NCBI GenBank assembly: GCA_003255025.1
Contig: QANY01008011.1
Location: 276,773-340,772 of the forward strand
Direction: 5' to 3'
Length of the DNA: 64,000 bases
Source of the DNA: Datisca glomerata
Taxonomy: Eukaryota > Streptophyta > Magnoliopsida > Cucurbitales > Datiscaceae
A program made the translations under genes and the position numbers. Under the pieces are notes generated by a model. It saw only the letters and a list, made by a program, of their open reading frames with translations, did not search any database and was not told where the DNA came from. Shown here piece after piece: positions 1 through 12,240 of the stretch. Numbering within the stretch: position 1 is the stretch's first letter; each line of letters opens with the position of its first letter.

Positions 1-957
1 GATGTCAGAAAATTATCTGAGGTCAAGTTTTGGCTTGCAAAGTAATTTGACATGAAAGATCTTGGAGAAACTACATTTATCTTTGGTATTCAGATATTTT
101 GAGATCGAAAGAACAAGCAATTGATACTTTTTCAAGCATCTTATATTGATAAGGTGTTGGATCACTTCAGTATGCAAAACTTCAAGAAGGGATTTCTTCC
201 CTTTGGACATGGAGTCAGCCTCTTCAGGGAGTAGTCACCCAAGACCCCTCAAGAAGAGGAAGACATGAGAATGATACCCTATGACTCAGTCGTAGGAAGC
301 CTCATGTGCGCGATGCTTTGCACTAGACCTGATATTTGCTATGTCATGGGCGTAGTAACTTGTTTCCAATCTAATCCTGGAATCGAGCATTGGAATGCCG
401 TCAAGCATATTCTTAAGTTTCTTAGAAGAATGAAGAATTACATGCTTGTGTATTCAGGTAGTGACTTGAATATGACGTGGTATATAGATTCTAATTTTTA
501 AGCTAATAAGGACTATAGGAGGTCCACATCAGGATCGGTGTTCATCCTGAATGGTGGAGCAGTTGTATGGAGAAGCATCAAGTAATCTTGCATTGCTGAT
601 TCTACCATAGAAGCTGAATATGTGGCAGTTTGTGAAGCTGCAAAGGAGTCTGTATGGCTTAGGAAATTCTTGAAGACTTTGAAAGTTGTTCCAAACATTG
701 ACAAGCCCATGACAGTTCATTGTGATAATAGTGGTGCTGTAGCAAATTGCAAGGAACCTAGAAGCCATAAGAGATCCAAACACATAGAACATTAGTATAA
801 CTAGATTAGAGAGATTGTTCAGCATGGAGACATTGTGGTTACGCATATTTTGATGGTTAACAACCTAGAAGATCAATTCACGAAGACTTTAAGCAGTAAA
901 GGTTTTTATGGTCATCTAGAGGGCTTGGGGATAAGAGACTGTACACGCCTATTTTAA
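1..957 (+). pseudogene. Ty1/copia polyprotein 3' part (end of RT and RNase H), degenerate
   Basis: Reading one plus-strand frame gives the C-terminal end of a copia Gag-Pol: YIDKVLDHFSMQNFKKG, then VVGSLMCAMLCTRPDICY, HWNAVKHILKFLRR, and the RNase H blocks YIDSNF, EAEYVAVCEAAKE and DNSGAVA, closing with GHLEGLGIRD and a stop at 955-957. In an active element this part degrades the RNA strand of the RNA/DNA hybrid during reverse transcription. At least five in-frame stops interrupt the reading but I see no frameshift, so it is an old copy decaying by point mutation. The canonical YTDSDF block reads YIDSNF here. The upstream gag, integrase and most of the RT lie outside the window. The family call is firm; the lineage within copia is not assigned. 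Confidence 0.93.
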
Positions 958-958
958 T

Positions 959-971
959 CTAAGTGGGAGAC
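959..971 (+). other. Polypurine tract of the copia element
   Basis: A purine run, AAGTGGGAGA, sits between the polyprotein stop and the TGTTGG start of the LTR. This is where the plus-strand primer for second-strand synthesis forms in LTR retrotransposons. Its position fixes the LTR start at 972. Confidence 0.8.
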
Positions 972-2779
972 TGTTGGAATTTATTTTTATGAATAAATTG
1001 AAAGTTTTATTTTAAATAAAAGCATGTTTACAAATTACTCAAGTCGTGAAACTATTGTTAACGAAAGAAGAGTGAAGACAAAAGCATTTTCAAACGAACT
1101 CTTTTGAAAATAATTCACAACAATATTTGCAGTCTAAGGATTTCCTAGGCAATTAAATCTGTTATTATGACTGTTAGGTTGAACCGTAGGATGTCAGTCT
1201 TGGGGCATAAGAGGGAAGACTCAAATGGTTAACGTAGACATGTTATGAACATGTTGAATAGACCGGTAATAAATTAGTTCAGAGACCAAAACCTTTTAAC
1301 TAACTCTAAATCTAATTGTAACACTTTAAAGATATTTTCATAATTACATTAATCCTGAAGTGAATACGTAACTTGACTTTGTTAGTTGCAATATTTTATA
1401 TGTCAAATGAGTGAGTATGAATCGGCGGGCAATACCTCGACTATTGGGGTTGTGATTTAATTAAGTAGGAGTTGCGTGATCCATAGAGAAAAAAATTCAT
1501 GGTTGGATTGTGAAAGCAACAATATCATCTTATGTTTTATTGATGAGTGTATGAATAAATTAACTTGGCCAAGTACTCGATGAAATGATTCATTGACTCA
1601 TTCCGCTCAATTTGATATTCAGAAGAGTTCGTTTTACATTCCGCTCTTATTACTGATATTCATGATGGGTATTATGTTAAAAAATTTTGTTGACCGTGAA
1701 AATAAATAGAGTTTATTTACACCAACAAAAAATATAGCGCGCATCAATCGAGAGTTGATTCGACATCGAACCTATAGTGGAGTCGTACGGTGTCAGAATT
1801 AAATATTTCAAGAATTTATAGAGATAAATTCGTCTGCTTTTTGAATCCTAAGATTTATTCATGTCGGTCCATTCGATCTCAGAAATAGCTCAGAGAACAT
1901 GAATAGAAAAATGAACTAAGTTGGACCAAAATGTGTTTTGGTGCCAAAGCACATTTCCTACATCTATATGTGATAGGTGATGTCACTTAAGTTAGTTAAG
2001 TGTAATTATTGTATTGAATTAATTAATTTATTATTTTATAATTATTAGATAATTAGTTAAATAAAATTTATAATTAATTATTTGTTACTGATAAATTATA
2101 TTTATCAATTGGATTGATGAATTTCGATACAACTAAAACTCTAGGAGATGATGTAATTTTCGGCAATAATAGATAATTAGGGGAATTTTCAGAAATTTTA
2201 TAATATATGGGTATATTTGTAAATATAAAAAAAATACATTTTAATAAATATCTAATAGTAATTTGATTGTAAAGAGATAACGAGTACTAGATACAGTTGT
2301 TATCGACAAACAAAATGAGAGAAAAGCATTTTCTCTACTCACCATAGTTGCCGCCGACATAATCTGAAGAAGAAAGATTTGAATTGTCTTCTTCAATTGT
2401 TTTAAGAGCACACACTCAAATTCCTACGTAAAATTTTTCTGAGATATGTTTCTGAAATTAACGGGTGGTTGTTGTTGAACTAATTTAGAAATCGTTCGTG
2501 GGAGATCAAATTCATGATTTTGAGTTTAAAGTTTGAAGAACACGAAGAACGCTCGAGGGAGTTCCATCAGTTCAGAAATTCTCTGATTCAGAGTAAATGT
2601 CAAATTTCCCCCCTAATCTATTCATTTTAATATTGTATATGCATGATCAATCTAAATTTTTTTAAATGATTTAATATGATTAAATAAGTTAAATCAAATT
2701 TGTTGTGATATTCTGCCCACGAACCGTCTAGGGGTTCAAATATAATTTTCTTTAATTTTAAAACCGATCGGTCCTAGCA
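972..2779 (+). mobile_element. 3' LTR of the copia element
   Basis: The sequence starts TGTTGGAATT directly after the polypurine tract and most likely ends CCTAGCA at 2779. The ends form a short imperfect inverted repeat (TGTTGG against TGCTAGG), as LTRs do. That gives an LTR of about 1.8 kb. The end is supported independently: the gypsy RNase H reading on the other strand begins at the very next bases, so the copia element is inserted in that older gypsy copy. The candidate 5-bp target duplication would be CATCG (2780-2784), but the upstream end is outside the window, so this cannot be verified. No coding sequence was seen inside. Confidence 0.75.
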
Positions 2780-3165
2780 CATCGTCCACATAATTAACCT
2801 CCCATTCGTGGCTGACCTAGACAAAAGGAAGTGAATTGGGTTGGACTTGGTCATCCGATGGATATTATTACTGAGCAGGTAGTGCCGAAGCTTCTGAGTG
2901 GCGAAAACAAGTGCTAAGCAATGCTTCTCTTGGGGCATGAATCTCAACTCTACATCGGGCAAAACCCTACTCAAGTAGTAAACTGGCAACTCTGCCCGTT
3001 CCCGATCCTGAGCCAATAATGCTCCAATGGACTTAGTCGTGGACGTAATGTACAAAATAAGTGGCAGATATCCCCGGGGTGGTACCATTGTGGTGGATGT
3101 CACTAGGACATCCTTGATTTGCTGGAAACACCTCTGCTGTTCTGATGCCCATTCAAACTAACAAC
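2780..3165 (-). pseudogene. Ty3/gypsy RT-RNase H fragment
   Basis: The minus strand reads FEWASEQQRCFQQIKDVL, then TMVPPRGYLPLILYIT, SIGALLAQD, PVYYLSRVLPDVELRF, KHCLALVFATQKLRHYLL and FLLSRSATNGRL. This is the connection and RNase H region of a plant Ty3/gypsy Pol, part of the machinery that copies element RNA into DNA. It is truncated at the low-coordinate side by the copia LTR and at the other side around 3165, where homology stops. The inner part is open, with one short disruption near 3105. Non-functional fragment. Confidence 0.9.
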
Positions 3166-3214
3166 CCTATTTTAAACGTGGTTACAGTGCACTGATTGAC
3201 TCTGCCAAGGCCGA

Positions 3215-3510
3215 GAAAAAACCACAAATGAGCAAATCCACAACAACCAGAAAAATTCCAATTACATAACTAAAAGTACCAAACTAAAACAAAACAGAAA
3301 ATAGGATGCTCTAAGGCTTGAATATTCTCCAAAACTATCATACACCTCAACAAATTCAATACTGTCAGCCACAAACGAGCAAGTCCTGAACAATAAAAAA
3401 ATCCCAATTGCATAACTAAAGGAATCCTAACAAATAACCAGTAATGACAACCACAAATGAGCAAATCCAAAACAATCAGAAAATTCTCAATTATAGAACT
3501 AAAAGAACCC
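3215..3510. repeat. Three imperfect copies of a short AC-rich unit
   Basis: The phrase CCACAAATGAGCAAATCC recurs at about 3219 and 3450, with a variant (CCACAAACGAGCAAGTCC) at about 3370, each followed by an AATTCCAATTACATAACTAAAAG-like tail. The copies are irregularly spaced and diverged. There is no coding sense. This sits between the gypsy fragment and the Ulp1-like pseudogene. Confidence 0.5.
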
Positions 3511-3569
3511 GAAACTATAACAAACAAAAAACACAGCTCTCAAGTTTAACAAAATGTAAACAATATTTG

Positions 3570-6420
3570 ACAAATTACCTGGGAATGATAGTCATGAACA
3601 ATTTCTGCCCTGGTCATCCATATATCTCAAGACCCACACACCACAATCACTCCTGCAAACACAATAATAAGTGCATCACTAAAGGGTGAAGGAAGCTCAA
3701 TCAAATTCGCGATTAGTGAATGTCCATTTAATTGGGTGACCACTTAGGGCGGCCTTGAAATTTTGAATGAAGAGAAGGTTGTTGGTGCGGGCAACAAATC
3801 CATGAGTTTAGGCCCAAATATCAAGTCCATAACTTTTAACTACAATTTTATTCACAAAATATAAAAAGGTAATCAATGTCAAAATCACACATGCGATAAG
3901 ACAAATTAAAAGTCATGATGAGGGGTTAGAACATCTAATATTTTGAACTTTTCAGTCCATCCTGCATTAAGTCGGCAATCTGGCAAGGTGTCCTATTAGT
4001 GACTTCCTCATCCATGATGGAGATCTTGAGCATAAACCAATGATCTCGACCATCATGTACCATAATACAGATCAAGATTACACAATTCATTCACACAATC
4101 ATAATAGGTCAACATTTAATATCTTAACTACATTAAATTTGTTTACCATCATTTCTAGCTCAAGTGTTGGCGCGTATCTATCCACGATCTTGTGTTTCCT
4201 TACAAAATTAGGAAGCTCTACTAGTTTTGAAACACATTGACTCTGCAGTGGCATAATAAAATATAATACACAACATACATACAAACCTAAAATAAGGATG
4301 ATACTGAGTAGTATATACTTACAACAAAGAACGTGTGAAGAAACCAGAATCGGTTGCTCATCGACACACGACGAGCCTCTAAGGTCAAAATGATGACAAA
4401 CAAGTCTATAAGGTCCGAGCCAAACCAATTTTATGGACCGAGAGTGTTTAGGTCTCTCCGTTTAACATGGAGGCTAGAATGTCTAACGAGAATCTCACTG
4501 CAAAGACAAATAAAAGACAAACTTAATCGAAATTTGGTTGTGATGGTGTGTCAAATTTTCTTAGATTAGATTGACTACTACCTATCCTCTAATCTTTTCT
4601 AAAAAATAGACTCCACTAAATGCTCATATTTCACTTCTTGTAGGTCCTGCAACCTGTACGAACCCACTTTAAATACCTTCTTTTACGTTTAGTGGTCAGT
4701 TTACCCTTTAAATAGTATGAACTAAGTAGAGGACCATCTCTCCTCTTCGGAGTGCTGTGCAACTCAATCAGGAATTGGCTTTCAGTAGACTCAGACAAGA
4801 CTTATTTTCCTTACAAAAACACAGCCCCAAGTAAGGTGTTAGATTAATAGTTAGATTATACATAGAAAAGAAGAAATACGAATAAACAGAATAGTACCTT
4901 TCGACATCCTTTAGTTATTCTAGTCATAGATGGTTTCCTGACCAATAGCAGGTCAGCATTGTCTGAAGCATCTAGTTGGATGCACCTTTCATCATTACAT
5001 TACATTTATATAAAGGTGATGAAGAGACCTGTAGCTCTTTTCGTGGGAGGGACTTATATCCTCATTTAAACCTCATTGTTCTTTACCTTAAGTCGGGGTG
5101 ACGTATGGCTCATCGTCTTGAGCTCAAGACTTACCAGTGTCCCATTCCAAAAGATTCGCCAATGTTGTGCACATATTCTCTTGGACGTCCATCATCTTTC
5201 TCTGCACCTCCATTAATTGTGAAATCTCCACCCTCATGGAGCTGGACTCCACTTGAAGAGCCGCCCTCATGGAGCTGGACTCTGCCTAAAGAGCGATCAC
5301 ATGTGCACTTAAAGCACCTAGCCCAGCGGCTTGCTCTTCATATAGATCTGCACACACATCCTCGAGAACATACTTAAGCTCACGGTCCTCCCGAACCTCA
5401 CAGTCGCCTAGCATTGTATCGATATACATAATACAAATATAGGTGAATTAGTAGGTATAAATAATCAATGGTAATATAACCAACTAAATTTGCAATATTC
5501 TAACATGCTTACCGTACAGCTTTTAAGCCAAGCTTCTCCTCCCCTTGATTTTACAAAATAAATCATTTTTGCAACGGCCATGTCATTCCACCTTAGTGGC
5601 GAAGGCCGGTTCAAGTCAACATAGTTGGCAGCACATGCCAACTTCTCCAGATAAAACAACTACATCGAAATGAACTTAATAACAACTATACATATGTTAT
5701 AATGTGAATGTAATACCAATGTACATAAAATATATCACCTGTATAAATAATAAGCATCCGATAATGTTATGGTGGTGGTTGTTTTATTACCTCGCAACAC
5801 CATCCATAAAATCTTTAAAACAAGCAGAAGCCCAATTCTTTTACTGGATAGTTGTGGGTCACTTCACAACGTGCAACCATGAATGACTGACGATTGGTTT
5901 TGATCGAGGAGATAACAAAACCCCAACAGTGAACAACACAAATGCTTGCCTCCAACAGTCATCATCAGACTCCTTAATCAAGAATTTTGATAAGGCGTTC
6001 ACCGGAATATCACCTTCGACGTTCAACCACTTCGCCTTTATATATTTTATCTCATTGACATCACCATCGAATTCGATATCCTGCCCACCATCAATGATAC
6101 CCAGTATAGAAGTCACATCATTTGCGGTGACTTTTAATGTCGACCCATGGACATTTAACGTGCATGTGGCTGGATCGAAGCAACCTAATAGTTGTTATAA
6201 GAAGTTCTCTTTAATATCCAACAGCCCTCTGAATCTCATCTCTACAACCGCTCTCCTCTTCCCCTCATCAAAATTTGCAACAAGATATGCAAATTTCTCA
6301 GGTGTACAATGTGTGAGCAACTTCCGTTTAAAGGTAAGCCTTCTCAGATGACTAGGATCAGGTTGTTCCGCTCCGCTTTCAATGGCATGGATTTCATTTT
6401 CCTTCAAATAATTGAGTTTT
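3570..6420 (-). pseudogene. Plant mobile-domain / Ulp1-like (peptidase C48) transposon-type gene, broken
   Basis: Exon-like blocks on the minus strand follow the order of plant Ulp1-type transposon genes. (1) 6407-5800: EKFAYLVANFDEGKRRAVV, CTLNVHGSTLKVTANDV, TSILGIIDGGQDIEFDGDV, then FVLFTVGVLLSPRSKPIV, ending NWASACFKDFMDGVA before a GTAATA donor; this resembles the mobile-domain region. (2) 5650-5515: FYLEKLACAANYVDLNRP, ending SCT before GTAAGC. (3) 5400-5100: an acidic Glu/Met-rich coiled-coil-like stretch. (4) 4540-4320: VKRRDLNTLGP, then GSDLIDLFVIILTLEARR and FLHTFFV, the start of the C48 fold. (5) GRDHWFMLKI with the catalytic His codon at 4040-4042. (6) SDCGVWVLRYMDD with the catalytic Cys codon at 3643-3645, just after a splice acceptor. 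Ulp1 enzymes cleave SUMO conjugates, but copies of this kind ride in Mutator-like transposons. Several stops (for example at 6194 and just past HVVK) show it is dead. Exon limits are approximate and no terminal inverted repeats were found. Confidence 0.7.
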
Positions 6421-9400
6421 CATCATACTTTTTCACTTCAAAGCTAGATCTTTTCGTGTCTTCATACTAGAAACTCACTTAAATTACAATCAAAATTTAT
6501 GAATTCCAGGTTAGAATGTAATGTTTATTTAAACATACTTACTTCATGATCACTAATCTTTTCACATGCCGCTCTCATTTTAGCACATTCTTTTACATTG
6601 TTTTAGTTTTAAACAACCACATTAACATTGCAATAATTTATATGAAAATATGTAACATTAAATTGATGATCTCATTAATTACTTACAAGTTTACAAAGAA
6701 ACCCTTTTGTGCCTTCTTCAGTTTCATATTTGAAATATATGTTAGTATAATTAAATTTAGCCATATGATAATGTCTTCTTAGCATGATTAACCCTGATAC
6801 TAATTTATAATGGATTGAACATCATCTAGTAAGACTGCTAAAATGGCATACCAATGTTATGTTCTTGTATACATTTGCCCCTATTTATTAATCAACTTTA
6901 TGTAATGACTATTTGAGATAACGAATTAATTGGAAGTGACATATATCAACAATCTTAATAGATGATAAACATGATGTGTAAAGAATTTAATGAATGCAAG
7001 AAACATATTTGATCTAGTTGCAACATGCTATTCTCCAAGTTTTTTCACAACTTATCATGTTAAAAGAATCATATTAGTAAAGTTCCACCACATAGGTAAG
7101 CTAGTTTAAAACTCTATAAATATCCAAATCTCTATATTCATATAAAAATGACGTTGATCATGTAGTTTTCTCTAACGTAGGACTTTCCCTTTTATTTGAT
7201 TGCTTCAAGGTTAACAAGTACAATAGTATTCATGTAATAACAAACATACATCTGAAATGACATAGTTTCCATGAAAGAAAACAACCTCAAATAATATCTC
7301 CTTCCAACTACTATTCTGTATAGAAACATGAAATATGTGAAAAATGAGAAACTAGTCTACAACATCGCAAGTTTCGTTTGATTAAGTAAATCCAATTCAG
7401 GTTAATGATATTGAGACATATTGAGACATAAACATAAGAAGTAAATAATTACCAACTTTGTCAATGCCGACAAGTCTTTCCTATTGATGATTGATAATCA
7501 AGAGGTTTCACGTGAAAAAAATAAGGAGACACTTTTATAATTAGGTGAAAATCCAACTGCAAACCAATGTTATGTTCTCAAGTAAATCTATTCTAACTAT
7601 AACAATATTAATCTTACTTCTCAAGAGCAACCTACAACATTAAGACATGAACATAATCCAGCCCTTTTGCCAAAGCATAAACAATGAAGTAAATATGCAT
7701 TACACAAAAATGTCATTGGAAAACATAAATCATTCATATACAAAGGCAACCCAGATGGTATACCAAACTGATGGTTAACTATATCCGTCGTTTATAGAAA
7801 AAAAACTATGAGCCAACAGACAAAATTGTAACGAACTATATTCTCACTTTTTGGTTCCATTGGAATAATGAGAATAAACTCTTGACCATTTGAGATCTAT
7901 ACCACAATAGCATTAACAAATTGTTTTATGAGACTGTGTAGATTAACATTAATTAAGCCTATATGTTTAAGACAGTAATGACACAACGATTTCTAGCTCT
8001 TCTCATAGAATGCATTATATGTTGACTATATGGAATAATTCTTGCAAACCGATTGTTTTGCTTGCATGTCAATTTTAATATGACAAAGACATACACTGAA
8101 AGAAAATATGCTTTTAATTTTTTTCCTCAAGACACTAAATTTGGAAAGGAAGAATGCATGAAATGAGGTAACCCTTTGCAATTATATTATTCCAAACGGT
8201 CAGGAAAAAGGATATAAATTGGCCTCTTAGTGAAGCTGTGGCTACTCGAACTAAATGGCCTATGTATCTTTTTCAAAAAAATTAAACAAAATTTGTGTGG
8301 CATACTTAACCAATATAAATAAGATGAAATAGTTTATGATTTCAAGTGAGCACTGGGGCTTACTTAACTAATCTAAACAACTAAGATAACTCATTCATAC
8401 AGTTCTCTTCATAAATTTTACTCCCAAAATGAAATCTATTATAATTCTTGGTGACGATATAGAAAATCTAAAAAAAACAATGCATAGAAGAGGGACACTC
8501 ACAGAAAAAACAATGTCCGGTAAGAAACTCCCACAACAGAACTTCCCAAGAATATGAAAATACATAAAAGAGGAGATAATAAACTGGCCTCTCTTTCTCC
8601 CATAAGCATACCTTTAATAGTAAAATAGTATAATTGAAACTTTTGGAAAGAAATGACTAATTTCTTATTTCTTCTATCATGCTTAATGAGAAGGCATATA
8701 ATTTCACAAAAATAAATCAAGTGAAATAAAAATAGCAGTGGAAAATAGGCAAATAATTACATCACCAAAAACTAGACCACATATAAGCCCTGTTTCCTTT
8801 TTTCTCAACTTGAAAGACACTTTCTATAAATAAAGTTCACAGTTTAAAGGTGATAGAATAGTTTATTAGTATATTTGTTTATAAAGAAACCAAAGCCCAA
8901 GTAATAAATATAATCAGTTTGTAGAAGAAGACTATCTTTTAAGATTCTGCACTCTTCAAACTTCAAAGATCACAATATCAGTACATTCAGATGTAAAAAT
9001 TAGAGCACCATTGCTAGAAATTTACATACAGGGAATGAGAAACATACATATATTATGGAACCATTGAATTTTAGTGTAGAAGGCAAAAAATAAAGGCGAA
9101 AGGACACCTATATAACACAAAATTGGAAGTAAATAACAAGATAAACAATTGATATTGTGGAACTCACTTTACTTAGTCCACTATGTAAATTCGAGTAACC
9201 TAAACTAAGACCCAATGCTAGCAAATAAAAGTCCTAGCTTCACAGCAGAAACCCACAATTTCAAGAAATTGAAACGAACGAAACCCTAGGTTCTCTTCCT
9301 AAACATAATTATCTGGCCAACATCAAAAAAATAATTAGAGATAACCACACGTACACAACCACATGCAAAGTTATATAAAGCTATAACTAAAAAGCATGCC

Positions 9401-9462
9401 CTAGATTATGGGGTAGAAGTTGAAGGATAGAAAGAAGGAAAGAAGGAGGGAAAAGGGGGACG
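6421..9462. other. AT-rich non-coding stretch
   Basis: About 3 kb of AT-rich sequence with no open frame that looks like protein, no RNA gene and no clear element ends. Short poly(A/T) runs and many near-random frames are all I see. A purine-rich patch (GAAAGAAGGAAAGAAGGAGGG) at about 9430 borders the satellite array. It may be the body or non-coding flank of the Ulp1-type transposon, but nothing in the sequence proves this. Confidence 0.6.
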
Positions 9463-11877
9463 AAGCACCTAAAAAGACCTTTGGGTCTTTTTGACTCCGT
9501 CTGGCATGTGAAGCACCTAAAAAGATCGCAACACTCCAAATTCTTATCCCAAACGTGTATTGGGTGTCAAAAGTCAGCTGAAGTACATGCCATGTCCAAA
9601 ATATCCAAGTTTAGCCAAGTTCGTCTAGTTTAGGCCTAAATACATCCTCTTGGATCGTTTTGACTCTGTATGGCATAAGAAGTACCTAGAATGACCACAA
9701 CACTCCAAATTCTTATCTCAAATAGGTATTGGGTGTCAAAAGTCAGTTCGAGTATAAGCCATGCCCAGAAGATACAAGTTAAGCCAAGTTCATATAGTTT
9801 GGGCCAAAACATGCCCCCTTAAGTCTTTTCACACCGTGTGGCACAAGTAGCACCTAAAACAACTACAACATTCCAAATTATAATCCCAAACGTCTAATGG
9901 GTGACAAAAGTTAGTTCTAGTACATGCCATGCCCAAAGGATCCAAGTTTAGCCAAGTTCATCTAGTTTGGGCCTAAACACCTCCCCTTGGATCATTTGAC
10001 TCCGTATGACACAACAAACACCTAAAACGGCCATAAAAGTCCAAATTCTTATCCCAAAAAATGTGTATTAGGTGTCAAAAGTAAGTTCAAGTACTTGCCA
10101 TGCCCAAAAGATCCAAGTTTAGCCAAGTTCATTTATTTTGGGCCTAAACATATCCCCTTGGGTCTTTTTGACTTCGTATGGAAGAAGAAGCACCTAGAAT
10201 GACCACGACACTCCAAATTCTTATCCCAAACATGTATAGGGTGTCAAAAGTAAGTTTGAGTACATGCCATGCCCAAAAGATCCAAGTTAGTCAAGTTCAT
10301 TTAGTTTGGGCCGAAAAACGCCCCCTTAGGTCTTTTGACTCTGTATGGCACAAGAAACACCTAAAACGACCACAACACACCAAATTCTCTCAAACGTGTA
10401 GTGGGTGTCAAAAGTTAGTTCAAGTACATGCGGTGCACAAAATATCTATGCTTAGCCAAGTTCGTCTAGTTTGGTTCTAAACATATCCCCTTCGGTCTTT
10501 TTTACTCTGTATGGCACATGAAGTACCTAAAAAGACCACAACATTCCAAATTCTTGTTCCAAACGTGTATTGGGTGTCAAAAGTCAGTTCTAGTACATGC
10601 CATACCTAAAAGATCCAAGTTTAGCCAAAGTTCGTCTAAATTGGGACTAAACATGTCCCCTTGGATCATTTTGACTCCGTATGGCACAACTTTCTTTGTT
10701 CTTCCCAAGAGCTTCTTTTACTTTGCAGACGGTTTATAGGGGGCCCACTTGGTATTTGGATATTATTTTCATTAATGATTTGGGCAATCATGACTGATTG
10801 GTTATGAAACCATGTAAATGTAAATAGAAATTATCATGAAGATATACGAAAAATATCCATTCATTTTTTTATTTTTATTATGAAATGCTCATTCAGTAAG
10901 AGAAAGAGTTCAAATTCTTTTCTCAAATGTGTATTGGAAGTCAAAAGTCAGTTCAAGTACATGCCATACCCAAAAGATCCAAGATTAGTTATGTTCATCT
11001 ATTTTGGTCCTAAACACATCCCATTGGGTCTTTTTGACCCCATATGGCACATGAAGCACCTAAAAAGACCACAACACTCCAAATTCTTATCCTAAACATG
11101 TATTGGGTGTCAAAAGTCAGTTTAAGTACACGTTGTGCCCAAAAAATCCAAGTTTAGTCAAGTTCATCTAGTTTGGGCCTAAACAGGCCCAATTGGATCT
11201 TTTTGACTCCGTCTGGCATAAGAAGTACCTAGAAAGACCACAACACTCCAAATTCATATCCCAAGCATGCATTAGGTGTCAAAAGTTAGTTTGAGTATAT
11301 GGCATGCCCAAAAGATCTAAGTTTAGCTAAGTTCACCTAGTTTGGGCGAAAACATGTTCCTTTAGGTATTTTTGACTCCGTATGGCACAAGAAGCACTTA
11401 AAACGACCACACCAGTCAGTTCAAGTACATGCCATGACCAAAAGATTCAAGTTTAGCTATGTTCATCTAGTTTGGGCCTAAACATGTCCCCTTGGGTCTT
11501 TTTGACTCTGCACAAGAAACACCTAAAATAACCATAACGCTCCAAATTCTTATTCTAAGCGTACTGGGTGTCAAAAGTCAGTCCGCGTACATGCCTTACC
11601 CAAAAGATCTAAGTTTAGCCAAGTTCATCTAGTTTGGCCCTTAACACATCCACTTGAGTCTTTTTGACTGAGTATGGCAAACGAAAAATCTAAAACGAAC
11701 ACAAAACTCCAAATGCTTATCCCAAATGTGTATGGAGTGTCAAAAGTCAGTTCGAGTACATGTCATGCCCAAAAGTTTCAAGTTTAGCCAAGTTCATCTA
11801 GTTTGGGCTTAAACACGTCCCTTTGGGTCTTTTTGACTCTGTATGGTACAAGAAGCACCCAAAACGACCAAAACAAT
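9463..11877 (+). repeat. Satellite block A: tandem ~169-bp monomers, plus orientation
   Basis: The phrase GTGTCAAAAGTCAGTTCGAG recurs at 9564, 9733, 9901, 10072, 10241, 10405 and 10574, so spacings are 164-171 bp. A consensus written from these copies counts 169 bp. Landmarks in each monomer are CCCAAAAGATCCAAGTTTAG, CATCTAGTTTGGGCCTAAAC, TTTTTGACTCCGTATGGCAC and CACTCCAAATTCTTATCCC. About 13 monomers are present and differ from each other by frequent substitutions and small indels, so it is an old or weakly homogenised array. Apparent open frames inside it are by-products of the repeat. It is interrupted at 10691-10904 and ends where a LINE end begins. Confidence 0.95.
10691..10904. other. 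Non-satellite insert inside block A
   Basis: The repeat phase breaks after CGTATGGCACAA and resumes in the TTCAAATTCTTTTCTCAAA region. The roughly 210 bp between are AT-rich and unlike the monomer. No target duplication or terminal motif is obvious. Its last 20 bases (GAAAGAGTTCAAATTCTTTT) recur exactly at 17583-17602, at the edge of the copia fragment. Confidence 0.6.
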
Positions 11878-12240
11878 CAAAGCACTTAACCGAAGCTTAA
11901 TTTACAAATATTCAAGGGGCATACCCTAGGAATATTTAAAAGATAGGCTGAGCATGATAAGAAAGAGAAAGACCATTGACTATATCAGCACAACTATCCA
12001 ATCCCTAACTTGAACTTAACTTAGCCTACAAAAAAGTAACTTTAGAAATTTTTCCACACCACACAAGGTAGGAGAAGCAGAAAAACATAAGTCTAATATA
12101 GAACTTAACGGACATAAAACTCTTGTTTTAACCAAAAAACAAGAAACTGCTAAAACCAATTTCAGTGAACAAAAGCAGCCCATTAATCACGTAATGGGGA
12201 AGGGAAAGGTACCACCCCCTAAAGAGGAGCCTGAGATCGG
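11878..12240 (-). mobile_element. LINE 3' end, minus orientation (left arm of an inverted repeat)
   Basis: The reverse complement of this block matches 12850-13222: GTATATGCCCC-type text, TTTCTCTTTC, the TAAGTTAAGTT region, and an end of the CTTCGGTTAATG type followed by A-rich sequence. This end signature is common at the 3' termini of plant L1-type LINEs, so the element's 3' end points left into satellite block A. Only the 3' untranslated part is present, as in 5'-truncated LINE insertions. A satellite scrap follows at 12249-12267. Confidence 0.65.

Noticed and set aside
9463..11877. CRISPR-like repeat array
   Set aside because: Repeats are contiguous 169-bp monomers with no unique spacers, and the genome is a plant.
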